Shown: positions 1 to 9,545 of the stretch, piece by piece
Numbering within the stretch: position 1 is the stretch's first letter
Layout of the letters: each line of letters begins with the position of its first letter
DNA from: Hyphomicrobiales bacterium
GTDB lineage: Bacteria > Pseudomonadota > Alphaproteobacteria > Rhizobiales > Beijerinckiaceae
Length of the DNA: 64,000 nucleotides
Assembly: GCA_930633525.1 (NCBI GenBank)
Contig: CAKNFP010000002.1
Location: 1,426,001 to 1,490,000, forward strand
Direction: 5' to 3'
Made by a program: the position numbers and the translations under genes
The notes under the pieces: model-generated
Database searches by the model: none
What the model was told of the DNA's origin: nothing
Seen by the model: only the letters and a program-made list of their open reading frames with translations

Positions 1-1895
1 CCAACGAGGCCCGCGCCAGCCGAAAACAGCCATGGCGAGACGTCCGGTCCATAGGTCACAAAGCTCCCACCGCCTGCAAAGGATGACGTGATGCGCGTAT
101 CGTTATCGAGAACGTTGTAACCGACGCCACCATGCATCGTCAGCGCCATGGTGTCAGTCAGCTTGTAATCGACCTTCAGATCAGCCGTCATATTCAGTTC
201 TTGGTAGAACTGCGAATTGACACGCAGATCGAGTGCCCCCGCTCCGGACTCGGCGTAGTCACCCGCGTTGATCTGCAGATAATCAAGCCTGAGAGATGGC
301 GTAACTATAGCCTTGTCACCAAACGCGATCGTCCGTCGCAGCCCTAACCCGGCATGTGCGCTATAGCTGTTATAGTCGCCCGAGGCTGTGCTCCCCATGA
401 ACTGGATCGTGCGGCTCGTATCGTTCGTGTTGAGGCCGACGTCGAGTCGCAGGTCGAGCGAGATGTCATGGCCGAGGGCATATGTGCCGTAGGTGCCGAG
501 CAGGTAGCTGCTGACGTCGAGCGTGCCGGGTACCTCGCTCCAGCTCCCGTCAATGGTATTCTTGAGATAAGCGAAGAAGGCACCCAACGACAGGCCCGGC
601 ATCACCGCGCCGTCGATACCGGCCACGATGCCGCCGCCATCCGACTGGTACCCGGGAGACCCACTCCGGCTGCCTTGGTGCATGAAGGTGCCGAACGGCC
701 TCATCCAGATGCGCTGATGAGCGGGCTCCGCACGGGAGGGCGCTACGCTTCCCTCGCCGATATCCTCAATTCGATCCATGACAATCTGCTGGAGCACCCG
801 TTGGGAGTTGGCCGTCGCCTGGGATGCGGCGCCGGACAGCACCGGTAGGGTCTGGCTGAGGGCTGTCGATAGGGCCGCGCCGCTTGACGCATTGAGCGCG
901 TCGAGTGTGGGTGCCATGGGTCCGAACAGGCCGGCCGGGGTGCTGGCTATGGCGTACAAGGTTTCGGCCACGCCCATTGCAGAGCGGTTGTTCATCGCCG
1001 CTGCGGTCTCTCCATAGGGGCGCACGACGGCGACAGACGTCAGATCACCCGTGAAGATCGCCGTCGCATCGTAGGAGCCGAGTATCATCTCGGCCATGGA
1101 GGCATCGCCGGCGATCCCCCCATAGAGGCTCGTCAGCTTCGCATCGGCGAGCGTGTTGAAGAGCACCCTGCCTTCAGGTGTGATCGATCCAAGGAGCGTA
1201 TAGGTCGTGGGGCTGCCGGCTGGCCCTTTGCCCAGGCCCCAGAAATAGCCGTTCTTGTAATCGGTGATGACGAGGGTGCCGGGTGCGCCGGTGCCGAACA
1301 GGGCTGGGCTTACGATCCGCCAGGGTGTGCCGGCTGTCCAGGCCCATCGCGGGGAGGAGTTGGTCGGGACCGGCAGGGGCGGAGGCGGCGTGAAATTCGC
1401 CGGATCATAGGGCAGCATATAGGCCCAGTGGCTCACGAGCAGGCTCGTGCCGGTGATCATCTGCATTTCCATCGCCGTCACGCCATTGCGCGTTTGCATG
1501 GTGCCAAGCCCGATGGTCGTCGCGCCGCCTGTCGTCGGCGTGAACACCATCGCGATCTCGCCCGACGGCGTAACCCGCCCCTCGATATTGGAATCAGACA
1601 GCGTGGTGAGCGGGCCGATGGCGAGGGTCGCTGAACTCGTTCCGGTAAACACGCCGTTGACAGACGTGCCAAGTGACCAAAGGGTCTGGTCACCAGTCGG
1701 GATGGGATTGGCAAAGCTCGTCGCGGGCGCTGAATAAGCAAGAAGCTGCGGTACTGGCACGTACCAGTGGGTGTTTGAGATCGTGGAATCCCAAGGGCCC
1801 GATTGCGCGGCGGCGACGCCAGGACAAGCGAGCACTGCGGTGGACAACCCGACTATTCTGAGCCCTACGGATTTTACGCGCATACGCAGCGGCAT
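1..1895 (-). CDS. Autotransporter (type V secretion) protein, C-terminus beyond the window
   Basis: The minus strand is open without a stop from 1895 to base 1, giving 631 codons of a longer protein. The start at 1895 is in frame with a second ATG at 1883; a G-rich tract lies 7 bases upstream of the first. Residues 1-31 form a signal peptide (basic start, hydrophobic core, cleavage near VAAAQ). A low-charge Thr/Ser/Gly-rich passenger follows to about residue 330. A linker then leads into alternating amphipathic strands beginning around the motif RIWMRPFGTF, as in outer-membrane autotransporter barrels (a family of about 280 residues). The usual terminal aromatic residue is outside the window. 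The barrel would sit in the outer membrane and export or display the passenger. Passenger function is not recognisable. Confidence 0.85.
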   Translation of the reverse strand, partial: MPLRMRVKSVGLRIVGLSTAVLACPGVAAAQSGPWDSTISNTHWYVPVPQLLAYSAPATSFANPIPTGDQTLWSLGTSVNGVFTGTSSATLAIGPLTTLSDSNIEGRVTPSGEIAMVFTPTTGGATTIGLGTMQTRNGVTAMEMQMITGTSLLVSHWAYMLPYDPANFTPPPPLPVPTNSSPRWAWTAGTPWRIVSPALFGTGAPGTLVITDYKNGYFWGLGKGPAGSPTTYTLLGSITPEGRVLFNTLADAKLTSLYGGIAGDASMAEMILGSYDATAIFTGDLTSVAVVRPYGETAAAMNNRSAMGVAETLYAIASTPAGLFGPMAPTLDALNASSGAALSTALSQTLPVLSGAASQATANSQRVLQQIVMDRIEDIGEGSVAPSRAEPAHQRIWMRPFGTFMHQGSRSGSPGYQSDGGGIVAGIDGAVMPGLSLGAFFAYLKNTIDGSWSEVPGTLDVSSYLLGTYGTYALGHDISLDLRLDVGLNTNDTSRTIQFMGSTASGDYNSYSAHAGLGLRRTIAFGDKAIVTPSLRLDYLQINAGDYAESGAGALDLRVNSQFYQELNMTADLKVDYKLTDTMALTMHGGVGYNVLDNDTRITSSFAGGGSFVTYGPDVSPWLFSAGAGLV

Positions 1896-2952
1896 GATGT
1901 GGCCCCCCACGCTAAAATCTGACGAGTCCAGAGAGGCAGGCAAGCTGCACTTATCAAAAGGGACTGTGGTCGCAACGCTTATCCACGAATTTTCGCTTCC
2001 ACAGCAGGTATCTCAACCGCCGCAGCCGCCTTTGACGCGACCAACAAGCGCTCCTTGTCCAGGATTGTCGTTCGACATATCCTTGAGAATATGCCGTCGA
2101 TCGGTCTCTAATAGAGGCCAACCGACGTATCCGCGCGATTGAGATCGTTTCTGCAACACGTCTTGGAATTCTTGGGTGAGGTATTCTGGATGTGCACCTA
2201 TTCAATCAGCCATTCTCAGATCCGGGTATTGTCGGTGAACATTTGATCGCCCACGGGTTCATAGCCAGGCATAGTAAACCCCAAGTCGCATTTTGGTTTC
2301 ATGAAACTAATGGATGCTATCTAACAAATATCATTTCGAATAATAATCATAATGCAATGGCGGATGAGCCGTATTCCAGTGGATGCATTTTCTGTTAACG
2401 CATGATATAAGTTCACTAAAGTTATCACCGATTAAAGAAATAATATCAGTGTGAGCTCTTCATCATATGTATCTCAACTTGCGGCCGAGGACTCTTGAAC
2501 CGCCCCGGGTTTGTCGGAGGCCGTCATGCACATCGCCCTGAATCAGGCGAAGGCGGGATCTGGACGAGACGCTCCAATCTGCGGCGACCTGTTTCCTGAG
2601 ATCCTGGAGCGAGGTCATTGCGAAGGTGCCGACCTCAGAGGCACACCCATTGATCTTCGATCGGAGTCGAGAGTTGCTGAGTTCAAGCAGTGTGCGGGTT
2701 TCGTGATAACCGAGTTCGGAAAATCCAGTCAGAGATCTAAAACAATCCATACGATATTCTTAGCGGACGGAGTATATATCACAATGTGAAGCGAAAATAA
2801 TCACTTTTAGCCATTTACTTTGTTCTGGAGCGAACTTCGGAAAGGAGCTAAGAGAAGTCCTGCCTCGAAACGCGGGGTATTGATTTGTGGGAACCGGGGC
2901 CGTGCGCATCTCTCCAGGATCGGGCCGGACCACGTCCTGGTTCCTGGCTCGG
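1896..2952. other. Gene-poor stretch, partly AT-rich, no gene recognised
   Basis: About 1 kb without a convincing gene. Short open frames occur on both strands, but none shows a recognisable motif, a good ribosome site or codon use like the neighbours. From about 2200 to 2470 the sequence becomes clearly AT-rich compared with its surroundings, which suggests foreign or decayed DNA. Confidence 0.5.
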
Positions 2953-3201
2953 CTATCGCGCTTTCCGTTCAAGGGCCGACTTCTCGAACCAAACCAGTAT
3001 GGCGATCAGCCGACCGTGATCCATTGTTCGCATGCGTTGTTGGCGCTCTTCATGGTCGAGCTTTGCCCTAAGGCTATCAGCATCTATGCCGCGTGAGTAG
3101 TGAAGCGCGGCCAACTCGTGCAACCGTGCGAGGTGGTACTCGCCGTCGCGGATATGGCGCTCAGCCAATGCGAGTTGCTCGCGAATGGTCTTCTGGACCA
3201 T
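2953..3201 (-). CDS. Small hypothetical protein (82 aa), rhizobial AERHI-type
   Basis: The 82-residue product starts VQKTIREQ, contains LAERHIRDGEYHLARLHEL and ends in a basic stretch. The AERHI..GE.H.AR pattern resembles short proteins common in Bradyrhizobium and Mesorhizobium, where an N-terminal amphipathic helix with regularly spaced His and Arg precedes a variable tail; their function is unknown. I chose the ATG at 3201 because the pattern begins right after it. An in-frame ATG at 3228 is possible but adds unlike sequence. No strong ribosome site is visible. The gene stands alone between a gene-poor stretch and IS remnants, so it may be a decayed copy. Confidence 0.45.
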   Translation of the reverse strand: MVQKTIREQLALAERHIRDGEYHLARLHELAALHYSRGIDADSLRAKLDHEERQQRMRTMDHGRLIAILVWFEKSALERKAR

Positions 3202-3677
3202 GCAATCTTGCCATCGCAAGGACCTCACATGGTGACGTCATAGCGGAGGAGGCCCGAATGGCCAAGTTCACGGTCGCACTGGCGCGGCACGGATCGGACT
3301 TGCGGGATCAAAATGCCTCCCGATTCTTGCCTTGAGGCGGCCGGGAGAGCGGCAAATCGGGAGGCTGCTCAAGGGGAAGCGTGAACCCACAGAACCAAGC
3401 AGGATTTTTTATTACCCGCAAACGAAACCAAGGAGCACATGGCGACCGTTCCTGGCTGACTGCGACTCGCATCTGGGTATATCGAGGCCACTCTCGCATC
3501 TCCGGTATCTGACTACGCAGACGGCAATCGTCCTGTTGGAAGCCAAGCGTTGGCTGGCTAGGGGATCAACTTCAAGGGATTCGATCAGCTTCGCGGGTTC
3601 TTGGCGAGCGTAATTGGCAGAATGCAGCGTATATCAGGATTGCGGAGATAGAGGCCGATCCAGGCCAATATGCCTAG
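3202..3677. other. Intergenic stretch without recognised gene
   Basis: The 476 bases left of the IS5-type element hold only short open frames with no recognisable motif. Its right edge, CTAG at 3674-3677, is the presumed target duplication of the neighbouring element. Confidence 0.5.
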
Positions 3678-4533
3678 AGACTGTTAGGGACCGATTGAGA
3701 GGTTAGCGACGTTTTTGAGCATGATGCAGACGAAGGCGACGATGTGGAGGACGGCGAGAGTCTGGGCGCATCTTTCCTAGTCCTTCACGAGCCTTCGGAA
3801 GTGGGTGGCCCAGGCGAAGGAGCGCTCGACGACCCATCGACGCGGGAGAAGGACGAAGCCGCGCTTGGCTTCGGAGAGCTTGACGACATCGGGCGTGATG
3901 CCGTGCTCGGCGGCGGCAGCCGCGGATCGCTCTCCGGTATAGCCCTGATCGACGAAGGCGAGTTCGACGCTGTCATCGGTCGCCTGGATGGCCTTGGCCA
4001 TCCAGGCGACCTCGGCCCGGTCGTCGGCGTTGGCGGGTGTGACATGCGCCGCCAGCAAATGGCCGAGTGTGTCCACCGCCGGGTGCAATTTCGAGCCTTT
4101 CCTGGGCTTGGCGCCGTCATAGGCCGCTCTCGCTCCACTTTCCGGTGTCGAGCGCAGCGTGCGGCTGTCGATGATGGCTGCGCTCGGCTGCTCCGCTCGA
4201 CCAGCCGCAAGACGCGGATGGCCCGCAAATCCTCAGCCAGGGCTTCGAAGCAGCCGGCTCTGAGCCAGCGCCGGGCCTGCTGGTAGACGATCTCCCACGG
4301 CGGCACGTCGTTGGGCATCCAGCGCCAGGGAGCGCCGGTCTTCACAACAGAGCGCAGGCCGTTGAACACTTCCCGCAGCGAATGGCTCCGCTTTGGCGTA
4401 TCCTCCGGCAACAGCGCCAGATAGGGCGCCACAAGCGCCTATTCGTCATCGGAAACGTCACACGGATACGATCCTGCGAGACGGCTTCATCTCGCAAACC
4501 TCCAAAATCACGCTTAATCAGTCTCTAACAGCC
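3678..4533 (-). mobile_element. IS5-family insertion sequence (decayed), about 856 bp
   Basis: Imperfect terminal inverted repeats begin AGACTGTTAGGGACCGATTG at 3678 and, read inward from 4533, AGGCTGTTAGAGACTGATTA. CTAG flanks both ends (3674-3677 and 4534-4537), fitting the short CTAG/TNA-type targets of IS5 relatives. The single transposase gene inside is broken by several changes, so the element should be immobile unless supplied in trans. It abuts a second, different IS5-type remnant starting at 4548. Confidence 0.75.
3684..4490 (-). pseudogene. IS5-family transposase, broken by stops and a frameshift
   Basis: A GGAGG site precedes an ATG at 4490. After about ten codons the frame hits TGA, and the conserved frame then resumes through SDDE-stop-ALVAPYL, with TAG at 4439-4441 where relatives have Trp. 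The N-terminal part includes RSVVKTGAPWRWMPND. Near 4090-4130 the match jumps to another frame that carries [20 protein letters not shown] and ERSFAW, typical of the DDE catalytic region. A third amber codon at 3778-3780 interrupts the usual RLVKDYERYAQTL tail, and the original stop would be near 3684. Some IS427-group elements use two frames naturally, but the nonsense codons make this a pseudogene. Confidence 0.8.
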
Positions 4534-4547
4534 TCTAGGTGGTTGAG

Positions 4548-4940
4548 ATGGCGCGGTTTGATCTGACGGATTTCGAGTAGTCGGTGATCGAACCGCTTTT
4601 GCCAACGAAGGTACGCGGGGTTGCGCGGGTGGATGACCGACGCGTTCTGAACGGTATCTTCTGGCGGTTGCGCACCGGAGCGCCATGGGCCGACATTCCG
4701 GCGCGCTATGGTCCGCACACGACCTGCGCGAATAAGTTCAACCGGTGGCGCAAGGCCGGGCACTGGACGCATATTTTGGAAGCTGTTTCAGCGGCTTACG
4801 ATGGCAACATCCAGATGATCGACGCTTTGTCGATCCGCGTGCACCAACACGCCCAGGAACTGACGGCGGTGTGCAGCCCGACAGGACAAGGCCAAGTTAT
4901 CCTGCCTCGACATTGTCATAGTCGCGACAGTCTATGGGGA
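4548..4940 (+). pseudogene. Second IS5-family transposase remnant (5' part)
   Basis: From ATG 4548 the frame reads MARFDLTDFE, an amber TAG (4578-4580) where relatives have Trp, then SVIEPLLPTK, GIFWRLRTGAPWADIP and IQMIDALSIRVHQ. This is the N-terminal half of an IS5-type transposase different from the one at 3684-4490. After about 4890 only faint similarity remains (RHC..R..GG region), and the catalytic C-terminus is gone. The remnant lies between the complete-length IS and the amidohydrolase operon. Confidence 0.75.
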
Positions 4941-5060
4941 ATTTTGACGAGCGTTAGAATTGCGCCTGCATGCCAATTTTGGAATACGGCTTGTGATGGA
5001 GCGCCGCTGGAAAAACTGCATATTCACGCGTTTGCAGTTTTCCCTCGCGTTACGAATAGT

Positions 5061-5083
5061 CCGGGATGGATGACGCATCCCGG
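5061..5083 (-). terminator. Hairpin downstream of the amidohydrolase operon
   Basis: A perfect 8-bp stem CCGGGATG / CATCCCGG with a 7-base loop begins 8 bases past the stop codon of the last minus-strand gene. The U-run is weak, so termination is inferred from position and stem strength. Confidence 0.5.
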
Positions 5084-5090
5084 TACTGTT

Positions 5091-6779
5091 CTATTTGGAG
5101 TGAACGAGTTCGCCGGATACAAAAGTCTTGAGGACTTGAATGTCCTTCACGGCTTCGGCGTCGCATTCCAGTATGTCCTGGTCAAGAACCACCATATCCG
5201 CGTATTTGCCGGGCTCGATGGAGCCGAGTATGTCTTCCTGCCAGCGTGAATAGGCATTGTTGATAGTGAACATACGCAGCATCTCTTCGCGGGAGATCTC
5301 CTGACCCGGCATGAGTTGCCCGGCTAGAGACCTTCCGGTAAGGGCCGAGTATTGGCATAGAAACGGCTGGTTGACGTCGTAGACGACCGCTGGATTGTCG
5401 GTGCCCCCTGTCACCATCAACCCGGCGTCGAGCCAATCACGCAGCGGCATGCCCCAGTCTCGCACGGTTCGTTTCCACGCATCTCCCTCGGCGAGCTTGG
5501 CGATGCGCACCTGGGTCATGATTTCGTTCATCCGCATCGAACGTGCGGACGCGTAATAGGAGAGAAGCGGATTGGCCCCGAAGATGATGCCTAGAGCCTG
5601 TGCACGCCTGATGTGATCCGGATTGGCAAGGCCGAAGCCGTGTTCGAAGGTGAACCTCCTGCCATTGATCGGCCTGTCCTTGTTCGCCTCCTCAAGAAGC
5701 GACAGAACCATCTCGCCCGGTTCCTCGCCGCCACCGGTGTTGACATGGATAGCCATATTCCAATCGCGCCGGTTAATCTCGCGGATCAGGAAAGAGAGTT
5801 TTTCGGGTGAATAGGCCCACCAGCCATCATTGACGACCACGAGCTTGATCCCGCCGATCTTGAGCATGGCATCGCCCAAGTGCTGCTTCGGGCCGAAATA
5901 GCTGTCGAGGGCAGAGCCGATGTCTTCGCTCGTCATGTAACGCAAAGGCAGTCCGAGAATGACATCGCTTCGCACCTTAAGCACGCCGCGCCGCCTTGCT
6001 TCGATAAAAGAATCCATCTCATCGACCGATACCCCCATCTCGCGGATACCGACAATACCGCATGCGTGGTAGATCGCCTGCTGCGCCTGTATCGCCTCGA
6101 TCTGCGTCTCTTGGTCGAAGTAAAGGAAATCCCATTTCTTTACGGGTTGCCCCAGCGCCTTCCACCAAGCCTTGCGAGCCATGTCACCCGCCCCGGCAAT
6201 AAGGTGTCCAGTTGGCTCGCCATCTGGGTGCTTGGCGATCCATCCCTCCGGCTCGACGGGCTGTGGTGTGGAGGCGTCGATACCGGCGATCTTCAGCGCA
6301 TAGCTATTGGCAATGATATTCTTGCCGGACTGGAAAATGTAGACAGGATGGTCGGGCGCTACCTTGTCCAGATCGTCCTTGTTGGGGAAACGCCCCTCCT
6401 TGAGAGCGCCGCGATACATGCAGGAGGTGCCGATCCACTGGCCTTTGGGCGTCGTCTCGACCCGCTTCCTGATCGCGTCGAGAACGTCGTCGATCGACTG
6501 CAGCTTGGCAATATCCACCTTGGCCTTTGAGCCGAGAGCGTCCATGCCGGCGAGCAGCGAATGCACGTGGTTGTCATGCTGGCCTGGAACGACGCAGCGG
6601 CCGCCGAGATCGACTTTCTCCGTGCGGCGGCCAGCCAGACCCTCGATGTCGGCTGTGCTGCCGGTTGCGACGATCTTGCCGTCAAAGACGGCGACGGCTT
6701 CCTTGATCGAAAAGTCCTGGTCGACCGTTACGATCTTACCGTTGGTAAAAATGGTGTCCGGGGCAAACTCGAGCGTCAT
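5091..6779 (-). CDS. YtcJ-type metal-dependent amidohydrolase (copy 2 of tandem pair)
   Basis: The 562-residue product belongs to the amidohydrolase superfamily, YtcJ/Amidohydro_3 branch: TIM-barrel enzymes that cleave amide bonds with one or two bound metals. The beta-sandwich start (FTNGKIVTVD) leads into the metal site around residues 66-73 (PGQHDNHVH). A histidine strand (FTFEHGFG) and the C-terminal GGTDNPA, whose Asp is a usual ligand, follow. ATG 6779 is chosen because GGAAGGA lies 7 bases upstream; the frame stays open further 5' but there overlaps the preceding gene. It is closely related along its length to the next gene (28 bases away), so the pair arose by duplication. No signal peptide is seen, so it should be cytoplasmic. 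Substrate unknown. Confidence 0.88.
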   Translation of the reverse strand: MTLEFAPDTIFTNGKIVTVDQDFSIKEAVAVFDGKIVATGSTADIEGLAGRRTEKVDLGGRCVVPGQHDNHVHSLLAGMDALGSKAKVDIAKLQSIDDVLDAIRKRVETTPKGQWIGTSCMYRGALKEGRFPNKDDLDKVAPDHPVYIFQSGKNIIANSYALKIAGIDASTPQPVEPEGWIAKHPDGEPTGHLIAGAGDMARKAWWKALGQPVKKWDFLYFDQETQIEAIQAQQAIYHACGIVGIREMGVSVDEMDSFIEARRRGVLKVRSDVILGLPLRYMTSEDIGSALDSYFGPKQHLGDAMLKIGGIKLVVVNDGWWAYSPEKLSFLIREINRRDWNMAIHVNTGGGEEPGEMVLSLLEEANKDRPINGRRFTFEHGFGLANPDHIRRAQALGIIFGANPLLSYYASARSMRMNEIMTQVRIAKLAEGDAWKRTVRDWGMPLRDWLDAGLMVTGGTDNPAVVYDVNQPFLCQYSALTGRSLAGQLMPGQEISREEMLRMFTINNAYSRWQEDILGSIEPGKYADMVVLDQDILECDAEAVKDIQVLKTFVSGELVHSK

Positions 6780-6807
6780 GGCGCGGTCCTTCCGTGCGTA
6801 AGATTGG

Positions 6808-8523
6808 TCAGTGGCTGCGTTCGTAGACGGTCTTGCCGCCGACGATCGTTTCGAGGACCTGGATGTCGAGGAGCTTGTCCTCCGGCACGGACAGCGGGTC
6901 GCCATCGAGCACGACGATATCCGCCAGCTTGCCCACTTCGATCGAGCCCTTGATGTGCTCTTCGAAGGATGCGTAGGCGCCATTGATCGTCCACATCCTC
7001 AGCGCCTCCTCGCGGGTTACGCGCTCGTCAGGCATGAGCACGCCAGCCAGGGTGTTCTGGGTTACCGCGCTGTAGAAGCCGAGAAGCGGGTGCTGCGGAT
7101 CGTAGTGGCATGCCGGGCAGTCGGTCCCGCCCGTGACGACGAGGCCTTCATCGATCCAGCTGCGCATCGGCAGGCCCCATTCCATTCGGGCGCGCTCGAA
7201 GGCATCCTGGGTCGTCCGTTTGGCAATGCGAACATTCTGCATCACCTGGTGCATCCTGAGCGAACGGCCGGCGGCATAATAGGTCAGGGTGGGGTTCGGC
7301 GCGATCACGAAGCCCCATTCGCGGAGCTTGCGTATGTGACCGATGTCGACCGTGCCGACGCCATGCTCGAACGAGAAGCGACGGCCCGCCAATTGACGCT
7401 CGGCGTTGGCCTCCTCAAGCACCCCCATGACGAAGTCCATGTCGGCATCCTCGCCGCGCCGCGTGCCGTGGATCGACAACGTCCAGCCCAGACGGTTCGC
7501 GACGAGCAGCATGGCGCGCGTCTTCTCGGGGGAATACGACCACCAGCCGTCGTTCTGGATCACCATCTTGAGGCCTCCAAACCGCAGCCATTCGTTGCCG
7601 ACGCCCTGTTTCGGCCCGAAATACCGCGACAGCGATTCCTCGATGTCGGCAATCGACATGTACCGGGCTGGCAGACCCAGGATGAGATCCGTGCGCACCG
7701 TTGCCTCGCCGCGTTGGACTACGCTGACATAAGCGTCGACCTCTTCAGGCGTGACGCCCATGTCCCGCGTCCCTGTGATGCCGGCGGCGTTGAACTCCTT
7801 CATCTGCGCCTTGATGGCGCGTACGTAGGTCTCCGTGTCGAAATGCAGGAAGTCCCATTTCTTCAGGGGCTGGCCGAGCAACTCCCACCATCGTTTGCGG
7901 GCGAGATCGCCGGCGCCGGCGATGAGGTGACCCGTTGGCTCGCCGTTTTCGTCCTTGACGATATGTCCCTCTGAGATGTTCGGATCGCCGAGGGGGTCAG
8001 GCGTATCGCGGGTGATGCCAGCGAGCGCCAGCGCCTTGCTGTTGGCGATGATGTTCTTGCCGGACTGGAAGATGTAGACAGGATTATCCGGCGCAATTTC
8101 GTCGAGGTCATGCCGGGTGGGAAAGCGCCCCTCCTGCAGGGCACCGCGATACATGCAGGATGTGCCGATCCACTCCCCGGGCTTCGCTTTCCGCACCGCC
8201 GCGCCGATCCGGTCCTTGATCTCCTTGATGGACTGCGAGAAGGAAATATTGACCTTGGCGTCTGCCACGTCGAGGTCAAGCCCGGCCAGGAGCTGGTGTG
8301 TGTGGTTGTCGATCATCCCTGGAATTGCCGTCGCGCCTTTGAGGTCGAGCATCCGGGTGGATTGGCCGGCGAGTTTCCGGATAGCGCTGGTGCCGCCGGT
8401 CGCGATGATGCGATCACCCAGAATTGCCACAGCCTCGACGGCTTTCGCGCCGTCTCCCATGGTGATGATGTTGCCATTGTAGAGGACGGTGTCGGCCGCG
8501 ATGCGGTCCTGCTCAAGCGCCAT
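6808..8523 (-). CDS. YtcJ-type metal-dependent amidohydrolase (copy 1 of tandem pair)
   Basis: A 571-residue amidohydrolase of the YtcJ/Amidohydro_3 branch. Residues 10-45 form the N-terminal beta-sandwich. The metal motif PGMIDNHTH lies at 68-76, the barrel histidine in FSFEHGVG, and the Asp ligand in GGTDCPA near residue 470. It shares many blocks with the following gene, including [11 protein letters not shown] and [14 protein letters not shown], but differs around the metal site (NHTH versus NHVH). The two may therefore act on related substrates or steps. It is transcribed after the COG0523 GTPase, which could supply its metal. It probably releases an amino acid or acid from an imported amide; the substrate is not predictable. 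Confidence 0.9.
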   Translation of the reverse strand: MALEQDRIAADTVLYNGNIITMGDGAKAVEAVAILGDRIIATGGTSAIRKLAGQSTRMLDLKGATAIPGMIDNHTHQLLAGLDLDVADAKVNISFSQSIKEIKDRIGAAVRKAKPGEWIGTSCMYRGALQEGRFPTRHDLDEIAPDNPVYIFQSGKNIIANSKALALAGITRDTPDPLGDPNISEGHIVKDENGEPTGHLIAGAGDLARKRWWELLGQPLKKWDFLHFDTETYVRAIKAQMKEFNAAGITGTRDMGVTPEEVDAYVSVVQRGEATVRTDLILGLPARYMSIADIEESLSRYFGPKQGVGNEWLRFGGLKMVIQNDGWWSYSPEKTRAMLLVANRLGWTLSIHGTRRGEDADMDFVMGVLEEANAERQLAGRRFSFEHGVGTVDIGHIRKLREWGFVIAPNPTLTYYAAGRSLRMHQVMQNVRIAKRTTQDAFERARMEWGLPMRSWIDEGLVVTGGTDCPACHYDPQHPLLGFYSAVTQNTLAGVLMPDERVTREEALRMWTINGAYASFEEHIKGSIEVGKLADIVVLDGDPLSVPEDKLLDIQVLETIVGGKTVYERSH

Positions 8524-8571
8524 CCGGCGTGCTCCTGTTCTGCGAAACCTTAAGAATGTCCGGCAGCGCAG

Positions 8572-9525
8572 CTATGCTGCGCAGTTGACGAGCCCGTCCT
8601 GGAGCTCATGCCTGGACAGGTCATGGCCAATGACGACGAGAGCGACCCCTGCAGTCGCGACGCCCGCGGGCGCGCTTTCCACCGAGCGGCGCGCGCCGAC
8701 GACGTGGACGACAACGGGCACCTCATTTCCGACAAAGCGGACGAACCCTTTCGCGCGGAAGATCGTCGTGGGCAGCGTCTCGAGCCAGCGGGCGAAGCGC
8801 TCCGGGTCAACAGCGTGGTCAAGCGTTAGCACCAAGCTCTCGAAGCCGTCGTGGCCGTGATGGTGATGATGGCCATCGCCTGGCTGGTTGTGCGCGTGAT
8901 GCCCGGCGTTTGCCGGAGGCGACGTCGGACGGGCGACGCCGAGGACGACATCGAGCGGCACGTCGCACTTCACCGCCTCGATGAAACGCGCGCCGGGATT
9001 GAGCTTCCGCAACCCCTGCTCGATGAGCGCGGGGACCTCCGGCGCCACCAGATCGACCTTGTTGATGATCTGGAGATCGCCCGAGACGATCTGCTGGAAC
9101 GCAGCCTCGGCGTGATCGAGATTCTGGTCGAAATTTTCCGAGTCGATAACCGTCACGACGCCGTCGAGCCGGAATATCCCTTCACTTCCAGTCGACTGAA
9201 GTTCTGCGATCACCGGTTCAGGATCGGCTAGGCCGCTGGTCTCGATCAGCAAGGCCTCAAGATCATTGCGATTGGCGGCGATGTCGCGGAGCGAGCGCCG
9301 GAGATCGCCTTGCGTGGCGCAGCAGACGCATCCGTTGGCGAGTTCGATCACCGAGCCCGAGGCTCCGGTAATCAGCGCCGCGTCGATGCCGAGCTCGCCG
9401 AATTCGTTGACGATCACCCCGATCTTTAGGCCGTGGTGCCCCGAGAGGATGTGGTTGACCAGCGTCGTCTTGCCGGATCCCAGGAAGCCGGTAAGCAGTG
9501 TGACCGGCAGTGTCGAATGGATCAT
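8572..9525 (-). CDS. COG0523 (CobW/ZNG-like) GTPase, putative metallochaperone
   Basis: The 317-residue protein has a Walker A motif GFLGSGKTT at 13-21, the family metal site CVCC at 66-69, ETSGLADP near 95-102 and the guanine motif NKVD at 155-158. A histidine-rich metal-binding loop (about 209-225, including HHHHHGH) precedes the CobW C-terminal domain. Members couple GTP hydrolysis to delivery of zinc or cobalt to client enzymes, or to cofactor synthesis. It lies between permease genes and two metallo-amidohydrolases on one transcript, so the amidohydrolases are the obvious candidate clients; that link is inference. No cobalamin or nitrile-hydratase genes are nearby to suggest other roles. 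Confidence 0.9.
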   Translation of the reverse strand: MIHSTLPVTLLTGFLGSGKTTLVNHILSGHHGLKIGVIVNEFGELGIDAALITGASGSVIELANGCVCCATQGDLRRSLRDIAANRNDLEALLIETSGLADPEPVIAELQSTGSEGIFRLDGVVTVIDSENFDQNLDHAEAAFQQIVSGDLQIINKVDLVAPEVPALIEQGLRKLNPGARFIEAVKCDVPLDVVLGVARPTSPPANAGHHAHNQPGDGHHHHHGHDGFESLVLTLDHAVDPERFARWLETLPTTIFRAKGFVRFVGNEVPVVVHVVGARRSVESAPAGVATAGVALVVIGHDLSRHELQDGLVNCAA

Positions 9526-9545
9526 GATGAACTCCGACGCCGCGC

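Noticed and set aside
6780..6983. N-terminal extension of the second amidohydrolase
   Set aside because: The extra residues are Arg/Ser-rich, overlap the preceding gene and lack homology; a good ribosome site precedes ATG 6779.
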